Assembly: GCF_014698795.1 (NCBI RefSeq)
Contig: NZ_JACJTR010000004.1
Span: 62,001-126,000 of the forward strand
Origin: Nostoc sp. FACHB-892
Lineage (GTDB): Bacteria > Cyanobacteriota > Cyanobacteriia > Cyanobacteriales > Nostocaceae
DNA: 64,000 bases
Direction of reading: 5' to 3'
Shown in pieces: positions 53,961-63,100 of this stretch (positions are counted from its first letter, which is position 1; every line of letters begins with the position of its first letter). The notes under the pieces are model-generated. The model was not told the DNA's origin and searched no databases. It saw only the letters and a list, made by a program, of their open reading frames with translations. Both the position numbers and the translations under genes were made by a program.

Positions 53961-54050
53961 CCGATGCGGGAAGGGGGAAATTCAAAGTCTCTCTCCTTTT
54001 AGGAGAGATTTAGAGAGAGGTTTTCCAGATGCCGTAAAAGTCAGGGGGTT
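53961..54050. repeat. unoccupied copy of the site carrying the element at 63101
   Basis: The sequence CCGATGCGGGAAGG, AAATTCAAAGTCTCTCTCC, TTTTAGGAGAGATTTAGAG, AGAGGTTTTCCAGATGCC matches both flanks of the element at 63101-63261 with no insert. The element inserted in a hairpin (CTCTCC/GGAGAG) here left open. Confidence 0.75.
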
Positions 54051-54295
54051 CTTCGGCAGCAAATATCCTAATTAGCATCAAAGCAGCACAGGATTCTGCA
54101 CTGGCTACTTTAGTATTATTTAACTTAACAAATTTTAATAAATATGGTTTCGGCATCGTATCAAAATGTGTAAAGGCATAACGATGCAAAAAGCTAATCT
54201 GCGTAACCCGTTTACGCAAGCTTAAAGATTAGTTAACTACAACCAACTGTCTCAATATGTGCAAAACATTCATAGGACAACCAGCAAAATTATCA

Positions 54296-54402
54296 GTAAG
54301 CTGATGCGCGCCTAAATTGTATAAACACTCTTTACGGTCGTTAACTGTTGACGGTTATCAGTCATCAGCCTTCATGTGAATGTTCAAGTTAAATGCGTAA
54401 CA
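54296..54402. repeat. right arm of the inverted repeat at 48552
   Basis: GTAAGCTGATGCGCGCCTAA to GTTCAAGTTAAATGCGTAAC is the complement of 48552-48652 with a few differences and one short insertion (GTTATCA). It lies 5.7 kb from its partner. Confidence 0.8.
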
Positions 54403-54640
54403 GCTTATCACTGAAGTTGCTTAGATTTGCCTAAGTTATAGATGAAAAGTGGGCTGGGCGCTAAAAACAACCGGGAGAATAAGAACTCAGTACTCCTAAG
54501 TCAGCACTGGCTCAAGCATAGCTATCCGCTAGCAGCACTTAGCACTTCTGAATGCGGTTATGATCAAAGAGGCTAGGAAAATAACTTTTTGGCCAAGATA
54601 CCTCTTGAATTGTAAGCTACTTTTTTTAATGACTTTTCTA

Positions 54641-54805
54641 ATGGAAATTACTGAATTGTTTGAATTTTCAATTGGACGATCGCGATCGCAGCATAGCGCT
54701 GATTATTTAGCATTTGCCCACCTTGAGCAGGTGCGTTATAACATCGAGCCTCTATCCGTCAATAAGTCTGCGGTGGTAGAAATTTGTTTAGATAAATCTA
54801 GATAG
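54641..54805 (+). pseudogene. N-terminal fragment of an S-type phycobilin lyase
   Basis: A 54-codon frame, MEITELFEFSIGRSRSQHSA followed by DYLAFAHLEQVRYNIE, matches the start of CpcS/CpeS-type lyases (EFFELSxGxWxSQRTxHHLAF pattern), but ends at LDKSR where a full protein would continue to about 170 residues. No continuation in another frame was seen before cpeR. Such lyases attach bilins to phycobiliproteins. An ATG 12 bp upstream is an alternative start. Confidence 0.6.
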
Positions 54806-54914
54806 AGGTATAGATATTAAAATTCACGAGCAAGTATAAGGGTTAACCTCTTAGCCCTTTGCGGTTTGAAAAATGGGAAAGTTTTGCTGATTAATTATGT
54901 GCGGTGAGCGCCTT

Positions 54915-55253
54915 ATGTTGATTCAGCTTGAATCTATTAAATCTAAAATGTTACCTCCACAAGCTGAAAAAAAAATGCGCTGCTGGATTCGCAGTCGCCA
55001 CTTGATTTGTTCGGGCAACTTTTTTATATTCGAGACATTAGAATACACGACCATTGAGAGATTTTCTGAATGTGTCGCTTCTTTAGGAGGAACAGTAATA
55101 TCCGTTGATCCGATTAATAAGATTTGGATGGGCGATCATCGCCAGGTGATCTTGTATCAGGCAAAAGCTAGTTTACATACGCCTCATCATACTTTAAAAC
55201 AATACTGGATAAAATCCGGTAGTGCATACACTAAATTTGATGAGCGTGCTTGA
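54915..55253 (+). CDS. cpeR: CpeR-like phycoerythrin operon activator
   Basis: A 112-residue protein matching the small CpeR family, which activates phycoerythrin genes and takes part in chromatic acclimation. Signature stretches are LPPQAEKKMRCWIRSRHLIC, NFFIFETLEYTTIERFSECV, GGTVISVDPINKIWMGDHRQ and HTLKQYWIKSGSAYTKFDER. The start at 54915 is preferred for the GGTGAG six bases before it; 54948 (MLPPQ) is a shorter alternative. It follows the truncated lyase. CpeR implies phycoerythrin genes elsewhere; none lie here. Confidence 0.75.
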   Translation: MLIQLESIKSKMLPPQAEKKMRCWIRSRHLICSGNFFIFETLEYTTIERFSECVASLGGTVISVDPINKIWMGDHRQVILYQAKASLHTPHHTLKQYWIKSGSAYTKFDERA

Positions 55254-56167
55254 GATTTACTATCCTGCGGAAAAGGTTCTGACAGGCGTTTACACTCCAA
55301 TTCAAAATTAAAAACTTAATTTTGAATTTTAAATACTCCCCAAGGGGATTGACGGCTAATTGTTAATGTCTAATTGCTAATTTTTTTATAATGATTAGCT
55401 GTTAGTTATTACCAGTTAGCCGTCTCAGTTTATTAGAGAATATAACTAAAAAACTTCCTAAGACATAAACGACAAACGCTTTAGCAGAAGTTAAAAATGT
55501 AGCGTAGTTTAACTCGTAATATAAGCATCGCGTGCAATAATTCTAGAAAGTGCGTAGACGCGTAGCAGCTTGTCGCAAGACATCGCCTCAAAACTTCACC
55601 AACTCCAAATCGCGTTCCGCCCGTTGGATGGCTCCCTCTTTTAACTGTTCTCTAAGATTCACTAAGGCTTTTTGAGCAAGAGAAAAGGGTTAGAGAAGAG
55701 ATGGCGATCGCTTATAATTACAGCAGTTGCCAGTTAAGGTTAAGACATAACCTTATCGTAAAACCCTTACACCATAATATTTTCAAGCCTGTTGCCTGTT
55801 ACCTGCTATATCTGCAATTGCGATCGCGTTCGAGGTGCTTAGGCGATCGTACAGTGCCGGAGGCGGACGCTAGGAAAGCTTGTAGAATTTGTTAGTTAAT
55901 AGGGTAGGCATCATTTACCAAAGAAAGGCAGAGGGCAGAAGGCAGAGGGCATAAGGAAGAAAATATACTTTTTGCCCGACGCCTTCATGGTTTAAAGCCC
56001 CTAAATTTATTTATGAAAAAAAGACAAAATTATGTATAACGAGTGGCGCAGCGCAAGAAATACTACGTCCCTATTGAATCCCCTAAATTGATTTATGGGG
56101 TTTCCCTTCTGCCTCCTGCCTCCTGCCTTCTGCCTTCTCAACGAATCCCTATTGGTAAGAGATCAAG
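55254..56167. other. gene-free stretch with repeat and fragment
   Basis: Holds an inverted-repeat unit with GACGGCTAA ends (about 55350-55425) and, on the minus strand at 55588-55680, a remnant reading AQKALVNLREQLKEGAIQRA, ending ERDLELVKF and a stop, which looks like the C-terminus of an antitoxin-type protein. GCAGAAGGCAGAG tandem words at 55924-55955 and their complement at 56103-56140 lie further on. No intact gene. Confidence 0.5.
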
Positions 56168-56782
56168 ATGGTACAAACACCCGCTAGTCCAGAAACCGAA
56201 ACCCTATTGATTGAGTTGCCTAAGTCGATTGGGCTGTATGTTACCCAAGAACAGTTTGCTGCTTTAGCCGCAGCCAACCGAGAGTTGAGACTGGAAAGAA
56301 CCGCACAAGGAGAATTAATAGTGAACCCACCAACAGGCTGGGAAACTGGAGAGCGAAATTGCAGTATTTCGGGAGAATTGTATTTGTGGTGGCGTAATGC
56401 GGGTGAACCTGGTAAGGTCTTTGACTCTTCTACAGGCTTCATTTTACCCAATGGTGCGACTCGCTCCCCCGATGCCTCTTGGGTGAGTGGAGAACGATGG
56501 CAGGCGCTTACTTCGGCACAAAAAGGAACGTTTGCTAATATCTGCCCCGATTTTGTGGTTGAGTTACGCTCTAGTTCAGATACCCTCAAGTCCCTGCAAG
56601 ATAAATTGAGGGAGTATATCGACAATGGCGCTAAACTTGGTTGGTTAATCGATCCGCAGCAACGACGGGTGGAAATTTATCGACTGGCTAAGGATGTGGA
56701 AGTGTTGGAGAATCCGGGAGAATTGTCGGGTGAAGCAGTGTTGCCGGGTTTTGTCTTGAATTTGCGACGGGTGTGGGATTGA
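56168..56782 (+). CDS. Uma2 family endonuclease
   Basis: A 204-residue Uma2/DUF820 protein with a PD-(D/E)xK fold: ITQEQFAALAAANRELRLE-type N-terminus, NGATRSPDASWVSGERW, the ICPDFVVELRSSSDTLKSLQ core with the E-x-R/K active-site position, and NGAKLGWLIDPQQRRVEIYR. Uma2 genes are highly repeated in cyanobacteria and are thought to be nucleases of mobile or conflict systems. It is 88 bp from the 3' end of the STAND gene. Confidence 0.88.
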   Translation: MVQTPASPETETLLIELPKSIGLYVTQEQFAALAAANRELRLERTAQGELIVNPPTGWETGERNCSISGELYLWWRNAGEPGKVFDSSTGFILPNGATRSPDASWVSGERWQALTSAQKGTFANICPDFVVELRSSSDTLKSLQDKLREYIDNGAKLGWLIDPQQRRVEIYRLAKDVEVLENPGELSGEAVLPGFVLNLRRVWD

Positions 56783-56869
56783 AAGCATCTTGCTCGCTAC
56801 GGTTAATTAACGCGTAGCTTGCTTCTTGCTGGAGGCGAGTATTGTGAATTAAAAATTACGAATTACGAA

Positions 56870-59800
56870 TTACTTAATATCATCACAGAGACGCTTGTCG
56901 CTCTCACTCAAATTCGGGTTATTCTGCAAATAATCATGCAGCCAATTGCAACCCCGCACCAACAATCGGTCTAAATTATCCACAGGCCACAACCGCGCTG
57001 TCCCGTCTTGTGATGCCGTGGCGATGGTTTTGCCGTCCGGGCTGAAACTCACACCCCAGACTATGCCTTGATGCCCTTTGAATTCTTGTAGCAGTTGCCC
57101 GTTGAGCGTCCACAACCGCGCTGTCCCGTCTTGTGATGCCGTGGCGATGGTTTTGCCGTCCGAGCTGAAACTCACACTATAGACTATGCCTTGATGCCCT
57201 TTAAATTCTTGTAGCAGTTGCCCGTTGAGCGTCCACAACCGCGCTGTCCCGTCTTGTGATGCCGTGGCGATGGTTTTGCCGTCCGGGCTGAAACTCACAC
57301 TGTTGATTTCGCCTTGATGCCCTTTGAATTCTTGTAGCAGTTGCCCGTTGAGCGTCCACAACTGCGCTGTCTTGTCAGATGATGCCGTGGCGATGGTTTT
57401 GCCGTCCGGGCTGAAACTCACACTGTTGATTTCGCCTTGATGCCCTTTGAATTCTTGTAGCAGTTGCCCGTTGAGCGTCCACAACCGCGCTGTCTTGTCA
57501 TCTGATGCCGTGGCGATGGTTTTGCCGTCCGGGCTGAAACTCACACTCCAGACTATGCCTTGATGCCCTTTAAATTCTTGTAGCAGTTGCCCGTTGAGCG
57601 TCCACAACCGCGCTGTCTTGTCAGATGATGCCGTGGCGATGGTTTTGCCATCCAGGCTGAAACTCACACTATAGACTCTGCCTTGATGCCCTTTGAATTC
57701 TTGTAGCAGTTGCCCGTTGAGCGTCCACAACCGCGCTGTCTTGTCAGATGATGCCGTGGCGATGGTTTTGCCGTCCGGGCTGAAACTCACACTATAGACT
57801 CTGCCTTGATGCCCTTTGAATTCTTGTAGCAGTTGCCCGTTGAGCGTCCACAACCGCGCTGTCTTGTCAGATGATGCTGTGGCGATGGTTTTGCCGTCCG
57901 GGCTGAAACTCACACCCCAGACTATGCCTTGATGCCCTTGGAACTGGTTACGTTCTTTAATTTTATTGAGAATAGTATCCAAAGCAAAAATAGGGCTAAC
58001 AGCTGGATATTTTTCTAAAGGGCGACCATGTTTTACTAAAGTTTTTAACTCTTTACCACTCCGCACTACTGCCACCAGCGATTCTAACTCGGTATACTCA
58101 AATTGTTTTAAAGCATTGACACCTGCCCGTTCTAATTCCGTTCCCTTTTGTGCTTCTTCACGTGCTGCTTCTGCTTCTTCTGTTGCTTTCTGTGCTTGTG
58201 CAAGTTTTGCTTCCGCTTGTTCAAGAGTGGTTTGGACTTGTTGTAATTTTACCTCAACAGTTTTAATTTCTTCCCTTACCGTTTTAATTTTTTCCTCTGC
58301 TTGCAAGCGTTGTTCTCGCTCTCTAGCAAGTTCTGCTAATATTTCATTACCCTGTTGCTGACGAATGAACGACACAAGGTAATCATGCACCAGTTGATAA
58401 CGGTCAGCCGGAGATTCTGGTAACAGCAATACTAACCTTGATGCCACAAAAATCTCTAACACCAAATCGAGTTTATCGGCTTCTGCTACCAAATCTGCGG
58501 CTAACTCAGCACGAGTCTTTAGGGGACGAGTACCATTTTCATCTGTAAGTAAATATAAAACCAGTCGCGCAACTTGTTCATTCTCCGCGCCACAATCATG
58601 GATGACTTCTTCTAAAAATCGCTCAACCAGTTTTTCTTTTGTACCAAACTGACGATAACTATCTAAACTTATAATTTTCTCAGTTTGCAGTTGCGTTCCC
58701 ACAATTTGTAGCTCAATCGGGCGTACCTCACCCAAATCACCTGCTAAATCTCGCACTAATTCATCAATCAATGCAGGCTCAAGATAAAATTGAGAACGTT
58801 CTGTTAAACTCTGCACCACAGCCTTCGCATCGGCTGGCGAAAAGTTACCCAAGTAATAACGAATATTTTTATCGAGAATATTATTATTAATTGCAGTTAA
58901 ATTAAACAGACGTTCTAACTCTAATAAATAATGTAAATAATCTTCCCGCAAAGACAGAATTACCTTGACAAAAGGAATATCTAGACAAACTCGCAAAAAA
59001 TCATAAAATGTTCGTCGTTGACCTTGGTCTGAATAAACAAAGAAAAACTCTTCAAACTGGTCAAACATTAAAACCGTCAACAAATTCCGGTCAGCATTTC
59101 TCCGTAATTGTTCTAAAATAGCTGCTGAAGAATCAAGATTAGCAAATAATTCTTTACCTCTGACTTCCTCAAAAGCCTTAGATAAACACTGCCCCAACAT
59201 CCCTACCCAATCTGTATAAACTCGCAACAAAATAGGTAAAGCATCTCGCTCACCAATTGCTTCTTGTTGCAGCGCCGGAATTAAACCACCCTGCAAAATT
59301 GAACTTTTCCCTACTCCTGACTGACCATGAATTACAGTCAATTTATGCTCAGTCCCGCCAATTCTTTCTCGCAACCGCTTCACATCTTGTCCCCGTCCAG
59401 AAGCGGCAATTTCTTGAGCAATTGTTTCCGGGTTTTCGACTTGCGACTGTGCAGAATGAATTGCCTGTCGTTGCGGGTTAAGATAAGATGCACCAACAAA
59501 GGCGCGAAAACCATACTGCTGTTCAATTTGTAGTTGTTCTTGCTTAATATAAAAAGCTTTGAGATATTCACCTTCCCCAAAGTAGAGTGAGCGTAACCTC
59601 TCTAATATGGATATATATAAATATGGGTTGTAGTGATGATTACTTTCTTTTTTTGCCGTTTCTAAATTAGTAATTGCTGCTTTAACTTGACCTAAAGCCT
59701 GCTGCGACTTAGCTAAAATAAACCGATATAATCCAAATTCGTCTGATTTAATATTAGGAATATCAGCTAATATTTGTAATGTTTGCCCCGCGAGTTGATT

Positions 59801-60850
59801 AGCTTCATCCCAGCGTGACTGCTCTAAAGCTACCTCTGCCAAAAAACCATAATCTTTAGCCAATTGCAACGATGTGCCATAATTCTGATGTAGCGGCAGA
59901 GATTTCTCAACAAGGCTTTGCAACTCTGTCCATGCTTGCAGATGTCGCAGAACTTCACCCAGTTTAGTAATATGTTTTGCTACTAAATCTGAACGTTGCG
60001 CTAGTTCAAAAATCTCAATAGCTTGCTGAAGGTAATTTTTAGACTCATGCCAATAGCGTTGATTTTCTGTCTGATTTTTTTCAGCTTGGCGGTTATACAC
60101 CAAAGCAATATTAACAAATAATATACCTTGTCGTTCTAAATAGTTATTTTGCTGCCAAAACCTCAAACTTTCTTGATAATCTGCCAAAGCAGAATCTATC
60201 TGGTCATGTAGATAATTATTTAAACCAAGCACAAACTTTAAACTTGCTTGAAGCGCTGGTTCTAATACTTCTCCTCGATTTTGCAAATCTTTACGAGCGG
60301 TTTCTAGTTCCCAACACATTTGGGGATTAGGCGCTACCTCATCAGCAAAAATTTCATCAGTTTTTTGCTGGAGAAGGTTTACTAAATCATCAGTAGGGTT
60401 TTCAAACTCAATAATAGTTGCCCAATTCTCTAAATCAGTTGCCAATCGAATAAACTTTTGCAGAACTGAATCATTAACCCACAACAATATCGGAAACGGA
60501 AAATTCTTTTTAAACTCCTCCCGTACTTGGTTAGCCGAAGCTAGAACTGTCTCAACATCTTTAACCAACTCCAAACCAAAAACCATCAATGCAGGTGGCT
60601 GTTCATCTCCAATTTGTTCGCGTATATTTGTGTAAAGCGTTTTAACTGATGCAGGTAAAATAATTTCGCTAATATGTATAGGAGATAATTGGTGCAGACG
60701 TTCCACCATACGCTGACGTAAAGCAGTATAATTACAGCGCAGCAAAATCAGCGAAAATTCTCCTTGAGAAAAAGTAATTGTTCGCACCAGAGTTTGCAAT
60801 GAATGCTCATTGTCAAAGGGTAAATTTTCTGGCTCTTGCTGATTACTCAT
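56870..60850 (-). CDS. TPR-STAND NTPase with eight WD40 repeats
   Basis: A 1326-residue protein. Residues 1-170 are an unassigned alpha/beta part, residues 180-450 TPR-like helical hairpins. A STAND-type NTPase follows, with P-loop VIHGQSGVGKSSILQGG near 510 and Walker B TVLMFDQFEEFFF near 597, then a winged-helix-like region and a coiled coil (about 840-910). Eight nearly identical 41-residue WD40 units (GHQGIVWGVSFSPDGKTIAT, then ASQDGTARLWTLNGQLLQEF) occupy 972-1290. STAND proteins use ATP to assemble on sensing a ligand; WD40 units may bind it. Cytoplasmic, no helix in the membrane. It is downstream of an AAA ATPase gene. Effector activity is not visible. Confidence 0.85.
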   Translation of the reverse strand: MSNQQEPENLPFDNEHSLQTLVRTITFSQGEFSLILLRCNYTALRQRMVERLHQLSPIHISEIILPASVKTLYTNIREQIGDEQPPALMVFGLELVKDVETVLASANQVREEFKKNFPFPILLWVNDSVLQKFIRLATDLENWATIIEFENPTDDLVNLLQQKTDEIFADEVAPNPQMCWELETARKDLQNRGEVLEPALQASLKFVLGLNNYLHDQIDSALADYQESLRFWQQNNYLERQGILFVNIALVYNRQAEKNQTENQRYWHESKNYLQQAIEIFELAQRSDLVAKHITKLGEVLRHLQAWTELQSLVEKSLPLHQNYGTSLQLAKDYGFLAEVALEQSRWDEANQLAGQTLQILADIPNIKSDEFGLYRFILAKSQQALGQVKAAITNLETAKKESNHHYNPYLYISILERLRSLYFGEGEYLKAFYIKQEQLQIEQQYGFRAFVGASYLNPQRQAIHSAQSQVENPETIAQEIAASGRGQDVKRLRERIGGTEHKLTVIHGQSGVGKSSILQGGLIPALQQEAIGERDALPILLRVYTDWVGMLGQCLSKAFEEVRGKELFANLDSSAAILEQLRRNADRNLLTVLMFDQFEEFFFVYSDQGQRRTFYDFLRVCLDIPFVKVILSLREDYLHYLLELERLFNLTAINNNILDKNIRYYLGNFSPADAKAVVQSLTERSQFYLEPALIDELVRDLAGDLGEVRPIELQIVGTQLQTEKIISLDSYRQFGTKEKLVERFLEEVIHDCGAENEQVARLVLYLLTDENGTRPLKTRAELAADLVAEADKLDLVLEIFVASRLVLLLPESPADRYQLVHDYLVSFIRQQQGNEILAELAREREQRLQAEEKIKTVREEIKTVEVKLQQVQTTLEQAEAKLAQAQKATEEAEAAREEAQKGTELERAGVNALKQFEYTELESLVAVVRSGKELKTLVKHGRPLEKYPAVSPIFALDTILNKIKERNQFQGHQGIVWGVSFSPDGKTIATASSDKTARLWTLNGQLLQEFKGHQGRVYSVSFSPDGKTIATASSDKTARLWTLNGQLLQEFKGHQGRVYSVSFSLDGKTIATASSDKTARLWTLNGQLLQEFKGHQGIVWSVSFSPDGKTIATASDDKTARLWTLNGQLLQEFKGHQGEINSVSFSPDGKTIATASSDKTAQLWTLNGQLLQEFKGHQGEINSVSFSPDGKTIATASQDGTARLWTLNGQLLQEFKGHQGIVYSVSFSSDGKTIATASQDGTARLWTLNGQLLQEFKGHQGIVWGVSFSPDGKTIATASQDGTARLWPVDNLDRLLVRGCNWLHDYLQNNPNLSESDKRLCDDIK
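56978..57946. repeat. eight 123-bp WD40 repeats
   Basis: Units of exactly 123 bp recur from 57068 to 57929 (the word TTGATGCCCTTTGAATTC marks each). DNA identity is very high, with few synonymous changes, so the repeats have recently expanded or been homogenised. Variation is focused on the IVWG/RVYS/EINS and SSDK/SQDG positions. Confidence 0.88.
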
Positions 60851-60988
60851 AACATAGATAATTTACCTTATATTAACTGTTTGTATAATTACATCATGCA
60901 AGTAGGGGGCAGTCGGCAGAAGGATGATTTTTGTTAGTTGTAGGCTGTAGTTGTGAAAATTACAACTGATATCGCTCCCATGAAGACA

Positions 60989-61156
60989 GCTACGGTGTAC
61001 ACACATCTTTTTGCTGGGTGCAAAATGTGTATCGATCCCCCTAAATCCCCCGATAAATTGGGGGACTTTGAGAGCTTTTTGCCCCCCTTTTTAAGGGGGG
61101 TTGGGGGGATCAAAGCCTGTGGTGCAACTCTAGAAGACTTGTGTGTACACCGTAGC
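60989..61156. mobile_element. 168-bp MITE-like element in a minisatellite, 9-bp duplication
   Basis: Ends GCTACGGTGTACACACATCT and its complement GACTTGTGTGTACACCGTAGC flank CCCCCTAAATCCCCCGATAA and CCCCTTTTTAAGGGGGGTTG. ATGAAGACA is present on both outer sides (60980-60988 and 61157-61165). Because the host array also contains that word, the duplication is deduced from the array phase: the unit ATGAAGACAAAGACC is restored by removing the element and one copy. Confidence 0.75.
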
Positions 61157-61465
61157 ATGAAGACAAAGACCGCTCCCGCGAAGACAAAAACCGCTCCCAT
61201 GAAGACAAAGACCACTCCCATGAAGACTGAGACCACTCCCATCACGACAAAGACCGCTCCCATGAAGACTGAGACCACTCCCATCACGACAGAGACCGCT
61301 ACCGCGAAGACAGAGACCACTCCCATCACGACAGAGACCGCTACCGCGAAGACAGAGACCACTCCCATCACGACAGAGACCGCTACCGTGAAGACTGAGA
61401 CCGCTCCCATCACGACAGAGACCACTCCCGTGAAGACTGAGACCGCTCCCATGAAGACTGACATG
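61157..61465. repeat. 21-bp minisatellite between two ATPase genes
   Basis: About 14-15 units of 21 bp (for example CCGCTCCCATGAAGACAAAGA, with variants CATCACGACAGAGACC and CGCGAAGACAGAGACC). Because 21 is a multiple of three, three frames stay open over it; products repeat as MKTKTAP, TETTPIT on one strand or VSVVMGV on the other. None looks like a protein, though a small repetitive peptide cannot be excluded. Confidence 0.8.
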
Positions 61466-61498
61466 CTTAACGTTATAGCATTTCACAAAATACTCAAT

Positions 61499-62803
61499 TC
61501 ATAACCTAAATTCCTTGGCCTCAGCCAAAATTGGATTGATATCAAACCAAGAACCATCCTGATTCCGGTATTCAAATACAAACATACTGCGGAGCAAAAG
61601 TTCGTATCTTTCATGACCCCTTAAGTTTTTGTCTTGCGCTACCTCACGCAGTAATTCCCATTCATCGGGCGTAATTGCCAAACTTAGCTCATTGCGGCGT
61701 TGTTTAATCACCCTATTTACACACTCCCGCGACAGAGGTGGGTCTTCTTGCTGAAGACAGCGAAATAATAACATTAGCAAATTACGCAAATGACCGCCGC
61801 TAACTCGGCAAAGTCTCTCTAAAGTATCAGGACTATCAAAAACCTCAGTAATTAAATTTCGACTTTGTTCCCAACTAACACCAGGAAAAGCCCTCGCCAT
61901 AACCATCTGTTGCAGTAGCGTGATTCCTTGTGAGAATTGTGAACTATCTTGTAACTGCACAGGAACCATCGGCAAAACCTTGGGGTCTACGCCAAAGCGA
62001 TTTGTTAACCTACCTAAAGCGTTGGAAAAAATCAACACTAACGGAATGGTATAAACAACATGACAATTTAGCTGATTTAACTGTTCACCGCGTTCTACAA
62101 AGAGATATTCTGGCTGGTAATAACCCGAAGGCTTCAAAGAATTATCCACTCTGTCGAGATTATCTATAATTACCACCAGTCCTTTTTTACCTTCCTGCTT
62201 GAGTTTTTCTCTCGCAGGCTTGAGCAATTCTTTGTTGATTGATTCTAAAATGCCATTGGTGCGCGGTTCTAAATATTGTCGCAACTGACCGCGAAGTTTG
62301 GGACTATCTTTAGTTTTGGCAGTAATCTTGGCAATACCTACAGATAATTCAGCCTCTACCCCAATATCTAAAGGCGTTTGCAAAAACTCAGAAATTTCCG
62401 TAAACAGATTTTTAAAGTATCCTGGTTTGAGATTAATTTTTATTGCTTCCAGGCTTTGACTCACCTCACGAGCTACTGCCAATAAAATATCTGTAACATC
62501 AATATCAGCCATATCTAGGCTTTGGCTAGACTCAAAATAAACCACATGAAATCCCTGCTGCTCTAACTCTGCCTTTAGCCGTAGTAACTCAGTAGATTTG
62601 CCACAGCCTATATGTCCGGTAAATAATTGACAGGTAGGTTCTTCAGGTGAAAGGCGGGTAATAGTTCGCCCAAGTTCCTCAATAATTTTGGCACCACGCA
62701 CTTTAGAGAAATCAATATAATATTGTTTATCCTCTGGTTTGCTTACAACTAAAGTCTTGCTAGGGTTGCAAGCTTTAAAAAACCTTGTTAAATCCAGTTT
62801 CAT
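61499..62803 (-). CDS. AAA family ATPase, partner of the STAND gene
   Basis: A 434-residue P-loop protein: QLFTGHIGCGKSTELLRLKA (Walker A, G63-T71), VVYFESSQSLDMADIDVTD, Walker B VVIIDNLDRVDNSLK near residue 210, and later VRVSGGHLRNLLMLLF with a likely sensor region. The C-terminal RQRRNELSLAITPDEWELLR-type part is helical. It resembles KAP/NACHT-like signal ATPases. It is the first of two minus-strand genes; the STAND gene follows after 650 bp containing the minisatellite and element. Joint transcription is inferred, not shown. Confidence 0.8.
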   Translation of the reverse strand: MKLDLTRFFKACNPSKTLVVSKPEDKQYYIDFSKVRGAKIIEELGRTITRLSPEEPTCQLFTGHIGCGKSTELLRLKAELEQQGFHVVYFESSQSLDMADIDVTDILLAVAREVSQSLEAIKINLKPGYFKNLFTEISEFLQTPLDIGVEAELSVGIAKITAKTKDSPKLRGQLRQYLEPRTNGILESINKELLKPAREKLKQEGKKGLVVIIDNLDRVDNSLKPSGYYQPEYLFVERGEQLNQLNCHVVYTIPLVLIFSNALGRLTNRFGVDPKVLPMVPVQLQDSSQFSQGITLLQQMVMARAFPGVSWEQSRNLITEVFDSPDTLERLCRVSGGHLRNLLMLLFRCLQQEDPPLSRECVNRVIKQRRNELSLAITPDEWELLREVAQDKNLRGHERYELLLRSMFVFEYRNQDGSWFDINPILAEAKEFRL

Positions 62804-63100
62804 TACAAATCACCTGAAATTAGCCTGACACTCTTGCCCATCTCAGTGGTTATACAGACGGCAAAACCGCTATTTCGGAAAAAACTTCTTCAAAGCGGCT
62901 AATTAAGGACTTCCAATAAAAAATATCCAAGCAGTAAACATAGCATAACTATGCTACTCTGTCTGTGGTTTTCTAGCTTTACCAACAGATGACAGAAGGA
63001 AATGCATATCTGACTTTTCACGTTATGTGGAAAAGTCCACGAAAAACCTAACCCCTTTGCCGATGCGCGAAGGGGAAATTCAAAGTCTCTCTCCTAAAAG

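Noticed and set aside
55701..55895. A 64-codon plus-strand frame
   Set aside because: It is rich in GCGATCGC and GGCGGACGC repeat words and has no protein character.
60953..61504. A 183-codon plus-strand frame and similar minus-strand frames across the minisatellite
   Set aside because: The frames are open only because the unit is 21 bp, they run through a mobile element, and the products have no protein character.
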